DNA from: Pisolithus tinctorius
Taxonomy: Eukaryota > Basidiomycota > Agaricomycetes > Boletales > Pisolithaceae
DNA length: 64,000 nt
Assembly (NCBI GenBank): GCA_024663395.1
Contig: JANFAH010000051.1
Coordinates: 372,001-436,000 of the forward strand
Direction of reading: 5' to 3'
Shown piece after piece: positions 1 through 10,586 of this stretch. Under the pieces are notes generated by a model that worked only from the letters and a program-made list of their open reading frames with translations, did no database searches and was not told where the DNA came from. The position numbers and the translations under genes are program-made. Positions within the stretch are counted from its first letter, which is position 1. Each line of letters opens with the position of its first letter.

Positions 1-3000
1 TGCTTGGCCCAGCACAGCCTCCTGGTGCATGGACCCATCAAAAGTGGACTGCTGTTATGTAGTGCATGTGAGGGGTCAAATGAAAAGCAAATGGGATATC
101 TCTTGACATCTACACTTCTTATTAAGTGAAATAAGGATAGATAAAAGGTGGAGTTACATACCATGTGCAGGAGGGGATGGATGAAGCATGCTAGAGGGGT
201 GGGATGCAACCAGTGTCAATTTTTCATTCTCCCAGACCCTGACAGCCTTGTCCCATGAGCCTGAGACAATCCTCTTTCCATCAGGGGAGAATGCAACTGA
301 AGTGACATAAAAAGTATGGCCCTCAAGAGGGCTGCCAATCTGTACACCTCCCTCAACATCCCACACCCTCACAGTCTTGGTCTGCTGAGCCTGGAGACAA
401 TCATCTTCCCATCAGGGAGAATGCCACTGATTTGACTGTATCTGTATGGCCCTTAAGATAGCTGCAATCTGCACACCTCCCTCAACATCCCACCACCCTC
501 ACAGTGTTTGTCCCATGAGCCTGAGACAATCCTCTTCCCATCAGCAGAGAATGCAACTGAACTGACTTCTTCTATATGACCCACAGAGGGCTACCAATCT
601 GTACACCTCCCTCAACATCCCACACCCTCCACAGTCTTGTCTGCTGAGCCTGAGACAATCATCTTCCCATCAGGGGAGAATGCCACTGATTTGACTGTAT
701 CTGTATGGCCCTTAAGATAGCTGCCAATCTGCACACCTCCCTCAACATCCCACACCCTCACAGTGTTGTCCCAATGAGCCCTGAGACAATCCTCTTCCCA
801 TCAGCAGAGAATGCAACTGAACTGACTTCTTCTATATGACCCACAAGAGGGCTACCAATCTGTACACCTCCCTCAACATCCCAACACCCTCACAGTCTTG
901 TCCAAAGAGCCTGAGACAATCCTCTTCCCATCAGGGGAGAATGTGGCTGAAGTGATTGCATCTGTATGGCCCTCAAGAGGGCTGCCAATCTGCACACCTC
1001 CCTCAACATCCCACACCCTCACAGTCTTGTCCAAAGAGCCTGAGGCAATCCTCTTCCCATCAGAGGAGAATGCTACTGAAAAGACTGCATCTGTATGGCC
1101 CTCAAGAGGGCTGCCAATCTGCACACCTCCCTCAACATCCCAGACCCTCACAGTCTTGTCCCATGAGCCTGAGACAATCCTCTTCCCATCAGGGGAGAAT
1201 GCAACTGAATTGACACAAAAAGTATGACCCTCAAGAGGGCTGCCAATCTGCACACCTCCCTCAACATCCCAGACCCTCACAGTGTTGTCCCTTGAGCCTG
1301 AGACAATCCTCTTTCCATCAGGGGAGAATGCAACTGAAGTGACTTCATCTGTATGGCCCTCAAGAGGGCTGCCAATCTGCACACCTCCCTCAACATCCCA
1401 CACCCTCACAGTCTTGTCCCATGAGCCTGAGACAATCCTCTTCCCATCAGGGGAGAATGCAACTGATTGGACCCAGAAGTATGCCCCTTAAGAGGGTTGC
1501 CAATCTGCACACCTCCCTCAACATCCCAGACCCTCACAGTGTTGTCCCCTGAGCCTGAGACAACCCTCTTCCCATCAGGGGAGAATGCAACTGAAGTGAC
1601 ATAAAAAGTATGGCCCTCAAGAGGGCTGCCAATCTGCACACCTCCCTCAACAACCCACACCCTCATAGTGCTGTCCTTTGAACCTGAGACAATCCTCTTC
1701 CCATCAGGGGAGAATGCAACTGAAGTGACACCATCTGTATGGCACCCAAGAGGACTGCCAATCTGCACACCTCCCTCAACATCCCACACCCTCACAGTCT
1801 TGTCCAAAGAGCCTGAGACAATCCTCTTCCCATCAGGGGAGAATGCAACTGATCGGACTACATCTGTATGGCCCTCAAGAGGGCTGCCAATCTGTACACC
1901 TCCCTCAACATCCCAGACCCTCACAGTGTTGTCCCTTGAGCCTGAGACAATCCTCTTCCCATCAGGGGAGAATGCAACTGAAAGGACATCATCTGTATGG
2001 CCCTCAAGATGGCTGCCAATCTGCACACCTCCCTCAACATCCCAGACCCTCACAGTCATGTCCTTTGAGCCTGAGACAATCCTCTTCCCATCAGGGGAGA
2101 ATGCAACTGAAAAGACTGCATCTGTATGGCCCTCAAGAGGGCTGCCAATCTGCACACCTCCCTCAACATCCCACACCCTCACAGTCTTGTCCCATGAGCC
2201 TGAGACAATCCTCTTCCCATCAGGGGAGAATGCAACTGATTGGACCCCAGAAGTATGACCATGCAGTAGCTGTTGTTCAACTGGCCACCCTTTCAACCCT
2301 CCTACAACAACTCCAGCCAAACCTGAGAATTTTGGCAAGAGCATTGTTGATAACAATGCATTTGGAGGCATAAATGGCAATGCTGAGATATAAATGTGTG
2401 GGGTGCTGTGCAATATCACACTGCCAAAGTTCTGAACCAACTTGATTCCATCTTCCACCAATGCCAATGTATCCTTGAAGCCATCTTGGCCCTTCATTGT
2501 TGTGTTAGATGTCATCAAATACTGCACATGAAGTACTCACATGTAGCCATTTTGCAACAGTGGCAAGAGCATCCAAACCCTTTCCAACTACCCCCAGCAA
2601 GCTTATTATCTCCAGCCAGAACATAATTTTTTCACTTCCAACAAAAGCTTTCACTTGCAATGCAAGTTCCAAGTCAAATCCTGTCTTCTGCAGATGCTGT
2701 GCCCAGAATTGACTAGAGTAGCAAAGATGGTGTGGAATGTTGTTCTTGATTCTGTCCAACAGATCAGCAACATCAGCATTGGCAAAGTAGGAGCTTTCCA
2801 ATCCACAGATGTTGAATTGAAGACCATCACGAAGAACCTGCAATGCAGCAAATGCTAGGTCTTTTGTATGTTGCGTGTTGGAGGTGTCAACGAAGTAGAT
2901 ACCACTCCGTGAATGATCCATCAGGAAGTCATAGAAGGATGCATGCAGGGGCCGCACAGCAGAGACGCGGTCCACAATGCCACCCAGCACGGGAGACATG

Positions 3001-4919
3001 AACTCGAGGACGAGAAAAATGTCATAGTGGTCCTCCTTGTTTGGGAATTTTTCACGCATCGAATTTAAGGCTGCCATAGGAAGAGGTTCAAGCGCCATCA
3101 CGACTTGCCGCATCACGGAGTGATATCGTTCCAGGCCTCTCCCAGAATCAGGTATGCCCCCCTTCAGGATTTCCAAGTAAGTCGTGTCCAACAACGTTCT
3201 TCCTTTTTCTGACTGGAGAGCCATCAGATCGTCGTAGCGTTCTTTCGGAGTTTCTCCTGCTTTACGTGACCTGATGAACTCGCAGGCCAGACGAGCCCAC
3301 TCAAACAGGCCATCAGATTTTTTGACAACATTCTGGACTTCTGTTGCTCCAATGCTGGGAAAACGGTCAAGTCCCTTGGAAACATATAGCTGGATGTCAC
3401 GTTCCACCAACTCCCGACGGACGTCGTCCAATGAAGTTGCCTTCACGTGTGGAACATCCCTCATGACACGTTCGATGTCCGGCAATGGTCTGGACGTCAA
3501 AAGGATCCGGAAATTGGCTGGCAGATGCGCAGCTTCTGATGATACCAGAAGGCTCAAGATTTCCCTCCTCGATATCTCCGGCCCACTTTCATCCAAGGCA
3601 TCAATTACCACGACCACATTCCCAACTATCTCTCCATTAATCTTCGACAGCGGCTCCAAGATGAATCGCTTCCACTGCTGTAGCACATCGCATGTGGTCT
3701 TGAGAGAGTGGTTATTTGACACCACATTCGACAATGCTCGTCGAAATGCAGGATCACGATCCGCCAGATCGTGGGCGATAGTAGTCAGAATCTTTTCCTC
3801 TCGTCGTTCGGCCTGCCTGTCACGAGCGAAGCAGAAACAGGTGCCAGTCGCTTTCACATCCTCGATCCACGATGCAATTGTATGGGCAATGGCAGACTTT
3901 CCTCTTCCGGGCTGCCCGTGGAGCCACAAGATACGAGGGGCATTGACGTCACTTGTGGTGATCCAGTCGATGATATCCTCAAAATTTCTGTCCTGGTGCC
4001 GTCGAGGCATTTCTTGGTCGTATTCAGGCCCGCACCAGCTGCGTAAGCCATGCCTTCGAGGTTCAGTCTTCAAACACGTGGGAAATGTTGATCTGGGATG
4101 TCCCGTATCGCACGATCCCGATATTGTTGCATCAGGTCACCCAGATTCTTGACGTGGCCACGTGCAACGGTCTGCGGGTCGGAAACAAGGCTGTCCCAAT
4201 TCTTACCACTGGCGATGTATCCCATCAGCACACTGAAGCGGATCAGAGGACCATGACCATAGAACCCACAGATGTTCTTCTTTTTGCAATATTTTATGAC
4301 AAACAGCGCTGCGGCAATCATCTCCTGTGAAATCCTCCGCAACGTCTCTTTCATGCCATCCATATTCTCAATGGTATCCTTTTCCATAAGAAATTCGTAG
4401 AGATCCTTTACGGTATTGAGGAGGCCGAACACCTCGTTGTCTAGGTTTGCTTGGTTGATGAGCAACTAATGAGGACTACATGAGCGAGGGATCCATGAAA
4501 GGGAAGGGGAAAGTACTTGAGAAGCAGCGGTGAGAATCCCAAGTGCAAACTGGACATAAGGGTGGACCTGTGCACTTATATCAGAGCATGCAGGCGACCG
4601 GAAGCTTAAAGCGCCTACATTCGATAGAGTGGTAACAAGGGAGTTGAACAATATTGAGGGGTTGGAGAATCGCCTCGATACTTTGAATCCTCGTCACCGC
4701 GGTATCGGCCTGCCCGACAAGACCAACAGCCATTTGCAATACTTGGGGGATGGGCTTCATGTCAACCATTGCCTGTTGTGCAACATTGACTTGACTGCCA
4801 ATTCTGTCGTCGGTTGTCTCTGTAGTGGGAGGCTCTGATCGAGTCTGGTTCGACCGATGGAAGAGGTGTCCCATCCTGGAAAACAGATTTCGAGGGGTAT
4901 TCGCCGATGGCCCAGCCAT
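1..4919 (-). CDS. NACHT-WD40 NLR (STAND) protein, copy A, frame-disrupted, 3' partial
   Basis: This encodes a fungal NOD-like receptor. From the proposed start (MAGPSANT, 4919) there is an all-helical N-terminal region of about 200 residues with no recognised catalytic motif. A NACHT NTPase follows, with Walker A GQPGRGKS (near 3,900), Walker [12 protein letters not shown] (near 3,600) and [10 protein letters not shown] linker with the family motif [10 protein letters not shown] leads to a C-terminal array of 16 WD40 repeats. A 49-bp intron at 2,492-2,540 joins linker to repeats. The last exon starts at 109 and runs off the left edge. Single-base indels break the frame near 3,980 (a T missing relative to copy B), in repeat 7, and densely between 360 and 870. 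Whether these are real or consensus errors cannot be decided here. In the family, ligand binding by WD40 repeats triggers NACHT oligomerisation and an N-terminal death effector; that role is inferred for this gene. Confidence 0.85.
229..2262 (-). repeat. WD40 repeat array of NLR copy A, 16 units of 129 bp
   Basis: The repeat unit is 129 bp (43 residues): GH[T][14 protein letters not shown], then IVSGSxDxTVRVW, then [13 protein letters not shown]. Successive units are nearly identical in DNA except at the x positions. Measuring between the first and last copies of the anchor gtatg (314 and 2,253) gives 15 spacings, hence 16 repeats against 14 in copy B. Units at the 3' end of the gene (240-870) carry many one-base insertions and deletions that break the frame. 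Confidence 0.93.
381..898 (-). repeat. 258-bp two-repeat duplication inside WD40 array A
   Basis: Two adjacent WD40 repeats (about 381-639) are repeated as a block at about 640-898. Both blocks share otherwise rare variants (tctgctgagcc, aagatagctg, cagcagagaatgc, ttcttctatatgac). The start-to-start distance is 259 bp, that is, two 129-bp units plus one base. This block gain accounts for the difference between 16 repeats in copy A and 14 in copy B. Confidence 0.85.
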
Positions 4920-5540
4920 CGAGGAGGCGTCGGCAGAGGGATGAGACGCTCCTTGTGACTGTTGGAGCAGAGATCAATATATACCATCGCGTGCAAGGTA
5001 TAAGGCGCATACCGAGGGAAGGTCAGGTGCGGCCGAGCTGGGTCTTTCGGAGCTAAACAAACGAAGCTTCTTCAACTGCTTGAGAGCCATTGAGAAATTC
5101 GTATTTTGTGTAAGGTTTGAAGGTTGGATTCGAGGTTGGAGGGTGAATATCAAGTAGTTTCAGGCTCAGGTGTTGAAAGCGCCGACTTGCTGTGGACACG
5201 TTGCAGGTGCCACTGCTGGAGGCCGGGAGCACGGGCTACACACGCCATCTTCAATATCGAATGCTTAATGACAAGAATTTCGACTCGTTCATGCTCGCGT
5301 TGAAGAGAACGTCGATGGCAAGTCTACGAACGCTTTCGCTATGCAGCGGGAGCCGTAGTACATCGCAGAATCAGATCATAGCTCGTGGACGAAGGCCCCA
5401 GTCATTGATCGAGTTCAGTTCAGCAGCAACGATTCAGCTTTGGCTCGTGGTTGGCTCGCGCATTTCACAATACACAAATTCCGCATTTCAACGAGCTTGC
5501 CCACTGCTTCGGTTAGGCGCAGAGCAAAGCGTAGGCCTTC
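4920..5540. other. Intergenic region upstream of NLR copy A
   Basis: This stretch separates the divergent NLR (minus) and oxygenase relic (plus). I see no convincing coding frame. A tgcgtaagg-like and TATA-like string (atcaatatatacc, 4,973-4,985) lies about 55 bp upstream of the NLR start and could serve as its core promoter. The equivalent stretch in unit B is 26,603-27,240. Confidence 0.4.
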
Positions 5541-6963
5541 TTGGTTTGTTATCTGATTTCGAAAATTTCCAGCAAAGATGTCAACGACGAGATCATCGCC
5601 ACCACGTTTTATTCCCCATCGATCCTATACCCTTCCACCCATAACGCCGCTCTCCTCGCAGGTCGGTGGGCACGCAGTGGTGCAAACAGCAGAGGACGGC
5701 TCGTTACTCCTCAAACTAGCCCCCATCCCGCACAATTGGCATTCTACCAGCTCGTTCGCGATGGCGTATCGCTAGACATTGACGCCGCGGATTCGGCGAT
5801 GACGTTCAAAGTATTATGCGCTTTAAATTGCTTCCAGAGGTGAGAACGAAGGCGGGGATTTTATGACAGAAATTATATGCTCAACGTTTACTTATGGTCC
5901 ATTTCTAAAGGCACCCGGAGGTAAACCACACATTGATACACAGGACGACCATGTTCGCATCTCTTCTACCTCTCGGCACCTTCACACACGCCTGGCATAC
6001 CGCCATCGCACAGGTGACTTATTCGAACAATGTTTGCTCTCCTCGCAGATTCACTTGGGTGCCACAAGTATTGGCTAGCGAGGTCATTTCTCCTCTGGTC
6101 ATGAGTTTTCGCTTGTCGCGGGCGGAACGATATCCGCTTCCTGATACGACACAATTCATGGGAACCGGTCGATTGACTTGCCATTCCTGATGACACTGGG
6201 TAACTGAATCCTACCGTCAAGCCCAAGCAGAACTTGTTCATGCTCAATCTTGACTGATGCCAACCTAGCTTAGCACCAAGGTAATATTATTCTTCAGTGT
6301 TTTCGCAAAGACAATCTCTTATGGGGATTCAATTAAGTCCTCTGCCAAAGTTTGCAAGGTTCTGCGAATGAATTGCAAGGTCAGACTGAGTCCCCTGTCA
6401 CTGGCTGCTCCGCTCTACACGCTCTTGACAAATCTAACCGCCCTTCCCAGGAGTGGTTACCTCACTTTTGGCCTCCGCCATTGCTATCCTGTAAAAGAAG
6501 GGACCAACTGCGTCGATTACGAAAATTGCCTGAAAGGAACGGATGCTACCCTTGGGCGAACTCTGACCTCTCGGTGTAGCTTGGGATGTTCTCGTGTGCT
6601 ATCGGAACGTGGGGCTATTCCTAGATAGGTCAATCATTACCTCATTGATGTAGTCGTTGTATGACCCACGGCATATTTGGCTTCAACGAAGCCGTGGAGG
6701 AAACCGCTGAGCTTGTAACGTTTGCAAGTATCGACGGCGTCGCTAGAGTGAGACAGCACCCTAATGTTGAGAAACGTCTTCCTCGATTCGCGAAGGTGAT
6801 GAAGGCTGACAGCATGACTTCTTCGCGGTCACAGTACGTCATGGCGGGATACTCTCAAACCGAGATTGATGAGCTGTATGGAGAAGTGTGCATCGTTGCG
6901 AGCTTGGACAAGCCAACAAAGCGGGTCGTCTGCAAGGTGAATAATGTGGAAGTCTGTACCTAG
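5541..6963 (+). pseudogene. Decayed basidiomycete 2OG-Fe(II) oxygenase, first locus, copy A
   Basis: Scattered in-order pieces match the large basidiomycete family of prolyl-4-hydroxylase-like 2OG-Fe(II) dioxygenases, as I know it. An RNYMLNVY segment (near 5,865-5,890) corresponds to the family's ELYKLNVYG. KPHIDTQDD followed in another frame by MFASL (near 5,925-5,965) matches the iron-binding H-x-D motif and following MFGSLVVVF strand. GYLTFGLRH and YENCLKG (near 6,460-6,540) match the central GxLGFGLRHxY...LKG block. MAGYSQTEIDELYGEVC (near 6,840-6,890) matches the C-terminal VAYGNEPxxxxxYGxVC block. The pieces lie in different frames with stops between them, so no single spliced product is evident. 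Similar remains occur at 27,240 and 20,360. Confidence 0.62.
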
Positions 6964-7448
6964 CCAGATACGAGTGGGCCGGTTTGCATATGAAGTATTA
7001 AAGAACTCAGGATTGCAAAATATGACTTCTGCAGCAGGGGAAGTGAATGGACGCCTTCGGATAAGCCACAAACTCTCTAACCAGTAATGACTATGCTATC
7101 TGTGCTAGTAAGTGAAAAGGCAAGGAAGGACGAAACCTTAGTTGTAGAGCTCCGGAGTGGTCGTACTCCCAACTGGAAATGCTTTGAATGGAAGGTTATG
7201 AGATCAGAAGGGCTTCCGTTGTGAGCCCATATGGTGTCTGCACAGTTGTACCAGGAGAGTGCATGACTTTCTCCATAGATGTAGTGATGTAAGTGGTTGA
7301 ACTTCAACCCGTCGAGAACATATCCTGCACACCTGCTACTTGCCTATGTGCTACTTGCAGTATGATGTGTTAATATAAACGATCAAGTGTCAAACGCATA
7401 GTGGTCGACTCGAAGAAGCCCGCGGACAATCTGGGTCGGTTATGTACT
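6964..7448. other. Spacer between oxygenase relic and TEN1-like gene, copy A
   Basis: This spacer lies between the 3' end of the oxygenase relic and the 3' end of the convergent TEN1-like gene. A segment near 7,255-7,310 (nnHLHHYIYGE on the minus strand) recurs in diverged form near 18,810-18,850 (NHSHHHVHGE). It was therefore part of the ancestral unit. I do not recognise a gene. Confidence 0.4.
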
Positions 7449-8027
7449 TCAAACTGGGTAAGGCGTTGGAGGCACCTCCGCCATCGCTGTGAGAGCAGCG
7501 CGCAGCCGCACAATATCGAGATCCTTTGCTGGTGAGATGATCAATGCACGAATAAAGATCGAGGGATTGATATCAGGAGGGTAGTAGGCCGGAAGCATGG
7601 GAATAGGGAGCTCATCCTATGGGGGAACGAAGGAGGTGGTTGAGCGGAGTAAGGCAGGGAAATTTGCAATAGGTACTTACTCGGCTCGTTCGAGGTATCC
7701 CACCACCCATACATGGCTTTTGCGTTGTAAGGCCCAGTTGTGATCTACGTTGGGATTCTTTGAACGTTCGCTGGAGGACTAAAAACGGAGTGCATGGCTT
7801 CCAGGTCGAGGCAGAGAGTCGCGTCTACAAGCAATGCACTGGAAGCATCGTGCAAGAGCACGAGCGCAGATTCAGGGTCATAAGTTAGCATCCTGCAGAG
7901 CAGACGTGAATTAGATGCAGGTAATGCAGTGAGGAGTATACCTGCCCGCAACTCTCACTTCCTGCCAACGTCGTGTTCAGTGATAGAATCGAGTCATCAC
8001 AGTCGCATGTTCAACCTGCTGAGGCAT
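7449..8027 (-). CDS. Small OB-fold protein resembling CST subunit TEN1, copy A (frame-disrupted)
   Basis: Three exons can be read by comparison with copy B. Exon 1 starts MPQQVEHATVMT and ends at a GTATAC donor. Exon 2 carries LRVAGR/MLTYDPESALVLLHD, SALLVDATLCLDLEA and VWVVGYLERAD. Exon 3 carries DELPIPMLPAY, PSIFIRALIISPAKDLD and ends ALTAMAEVPPTPYPV. Total length is about 155 residues. The order of a 'hxhxGRhxxYDxxxxxhxLxh' strand pair, a conserved LCL segment, a hxVhGYLE strand, a hhRALhh strand and a final short helix is what TEN1 proteins (telomere-capping CST complex) look like. This is fold-level reasoning, not a database match; another small OB-fold protein is possible. Copy A lacks a T at the exon 2 donor and two bases in exon 1, so its frame is broken. 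Confidence 0.5.
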
Positions 8028-8251
8028 TGTAGGTCGTCGCCGGCGAGATTTCCTGTGGTTTGCAATGAACTGACAGAACCGTAGACAACAAACGTCCTCG
8101 AGTTGATAACAGTCTAATAGTAGGAATTCACGAATGGCTGTGCCACGTCCGAAACTCATCCACCCCACAGCATTCAATCGTTCTCAGGTAAAATCAATCG
8201 TTCAGACGTGCCTTGTTCATTCCTGGACCTCATCGATACCAGTGACACACC

Positions 8252-9518
8252 ATGAAAAGCCTTTCCGATGCACGAGCCGAGCTCCTTCGCTTGCAACACA
8301 GGGAGTCGGAGCTTCTCCAGGAGATCGTGGACGTTCGCAAGGCTGTAGCAACCCAGAAAGTTGTAATCGATGAGCTGATCAAAGCAAGCGCCGTCCCGTT
8401 CATCGATCGCCTTCCAAACGAGTTGCTTATACAGATATTCCTCCTCATCAAACTTGAACGGGAACGTCTGGCTAGAGTCTCACGCCGTTGGAGGGCCATA
8501 GTCATGGACATTCCTGGTATCTGGAGCGAGATCGACTTGGAATACTACTGGCTTCGCAAGTTCCCGGCGTTGAAGTTACACTTGGAAAGAAGTCGTCAAA
8601 CCCCCCTCGCCATCCTCGACGCATATGACTTGCGAGAACTAGAAGTTGTTTTGCCTCATGCGAACCGTTTTCATACTCTGGAGATTATTGGTAACACCGA
8701 GAACATCCTCAGCAGAATCTCCCGCGTAAAATTTCCTTCTCTGCAGTACCTTAGCATAGATGGACGAGGGGAGTCGGTTGATCTCCTGCCAAGGATTCAA
8801 TCATGTGTCCCTGCCCTCAAGCATCTAGAATTACTTGGATGGCGCGGACCTCATCCGTTTCTCAAATTATGCAGCCGAATCATTGGAGGAGCTGTCCCTC
8901 AGGGAAATTGCAAGTGACTGGAAGTTCAAGAATGACAGCATGCACTTTCCTTCGCTTCAGCGCCTCACGCTGGATGTCAGATCCCATATCTTCTTGGAAG
9001 CTATTATAGCGCCTAAGCTCGTGTCCTTTTGCTATACTGCGGCATATTGCGACGACCCGATCCCCACCAAGTTTGGCGAAAATTGGTCGAAATTCAACAA
9101 TGTCTCCCGCCTCACTTTCGCTTTACCCAGGTTTCAAATAGCGAGTGAGGAGACTTTGCTTTTGTCCAGGAGTCTCTGCCATATTTTTCGTGGCATACGT
9201 CACGCAGACATTCAAGGGGATTACGTGTCGATGCTGTTCTCCCCTTGTATGGACGGCCGAAGTCCTCTTGACAACTGGACATGCCTCGAAACCCTGGACA
9301 TACGAGACTTCACTTTCAGTTCACTCAGATCGTTCAAATGTATAGTAACTTGGTTTACGAAGCGGAGGAACTTGGGCAAACGGAAATTGCATTTCAAACT
9401 CATGCAGGAACACGACACCGATGATCTGGTGATGCTGAACGCTTCCAACGCCCTCTACCAAACGTTGCAGGATTGTTGTGCGTCGGTGGTGTTCGATCGT
9501 GTTGCGGTATCTTGTTAG
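8252..9518 (+). CDS. F-box-like protein, copy A (two compensating frameshifts)
   Basis: The gene starts at ATG 8252. Residues 1-45 form a coiled coil (MKSLSDARAELLRLQ...). An F-box follows (VPFIDRLPNELLIQIFLL...SRRWRAIVMDIPGIWSEI, about residues 48-95), then a leucine-rich region typical of basidiomycete F-box-like proteins. F-box proteins recruit substrates to SCF ubiquitin ligases; the target is unknown. Copy A misses one T near 8,851 and one C near 8,872 relative to copy B. These put about seven residues out of frame and the frame then recovers, unless the out-of-frame stop is met first. The C-terminal frame runs to the TAG at 9516-9518. Full length would be about 422 residues. Confidence 0.8.
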
Positions 9519-10400
9519 TTGTATCTTCCTTCGTCTGTAGGTTCGCTGTCGTTGGTGAGCAGGTCTACTTTGCGTACTCCAGTGCTGGTGTTAAGATGTC
9601 GTGTCCCTCGCAGAGTTGGCCAACTTGCTGGACTGCGGATGTCTAACTTGGCATCCTCGTAGGCTGCAAGTGGTACATAGAATGCTACGCTCCCTTCCCA
9701 GTATCCAAAAGTCAGAGTTCGTGTTGTATTGGTCCTCGGGTTCCGAATGGCAGAGGATTCCTTGTTATACTGTAAGTCGATCCAGGGTTGAGTCAATTCC
9801 TGCACGCTATCTAGTGCAGGTCTTGAAAGCTCTTTTCCATGCCTGATAATATCAAGCAGAGGCTGGCCTCTGATTTGAAAAATCCCAATCACCCTGCGCG
9901 GTGCACCCCTCAACTTGCGTGGGCGTTTTTCAGTTTTAGAACTTTACATATCCTACAACCAAGCACCACATTGGAGCTCACTACCGTGGTCTACGGTGCT
10001 GCGCTGGCAAGGCATATCGCCGCAGTGGATATTGGCCACATCTTGCATAAGGGGGTCGATATGTGGTTCTCACCCTCGATCGTATCTTATCGTCGGCTCC
10101 TTGCCAGGGACTGGGAGAGCTAAAAGTGTCACTGAATTGCCGGAATCCGGCTCTTCGGTGTAGCAAATGACCGCGAGCCATTTGTGGATGACTTGAATGA
10201 GTATCATCCTCCCAATTGTCTTACACATCGCGCGAACGATGATGCACTGACTTACGGGCCCTGCAGGCGACCAACGGGAGAAATTAGTACAAAAGAAGAG
10301 GAAAGCGAAGCGCCCGCCACGTACGCAAGAAACTGACCCATTTGTTGACTTGATTGACGAGAAAATTGTCGCAGAAGTTATAGATATCCTCGTCGTCCAT
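9515..10400 (-). CDS. Multi-exon protein of unknown function, copy A
   Basis: This gene is convergent with the F-box gene; the two stop codons overlap by 4 bp. Proposed start is ATG 10400 (MDDEDIYNFCDNFLVNQVNK), followed by a GTCAGT donor, a further exon (VIHKWLAVICYTEEPDSGNS...LLALPVPGKEP, about 10,090-10,185) and a terminal exon of about 130 residues with RRVIGIFQIRGQPLLDIIRHG and LTFGYWEGSVAFYVPLAAYED. I do not recognise the family. The segment is the best conserved part of the duplication: only one base differs between copies over about 900 bp. Intron boundaries are proposals from GT/AG sites; a very short middle exon near 10,255 is uncertain. Confidence 0.5.
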
Positions 10401-10586
10401 GGTACATGAGTATGAACAGATCTCCAGCTTCGTTACAGGTATCAAGTAGGTGTTATCATGAGCTCTCTGGAGGCTTCGTCACAATAAGCAAGCCAACAAA
10501 AGCAGCACGAAAAGAAAAGCGACCGATACAAGACGAGAGACAAACCAATCGTAAAAAAAAAAGGCTGAGCCCAACTCCCATACACG

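Noticed and set aside
229..2262. Regular repeats as a CRISPR-like or satellite array
   Set aside because: The period is an exact coding period, the product is a WD40 protein, there are no unique spacers, and this is a eukaryotic genome.
898..2373. Long plus-strand open frames (e.g. repeated '[14 protein letters not shown]' and '[13 protein letters not shown]') across WD40 array A
   Set aside because: They are antisense shadows of the minus-strand WD40 repeats. The 129-bp unit is a multiple of three, so any frame free of stops in one unit stays open through all.
3274..4152. Plus-strand 292-codon open frame opposite the NACHT domain
   Set aside because: The opposite strand encodes Walker A and Walker B motifs; the plus frame has no motif and is not open over its full length in copy B.
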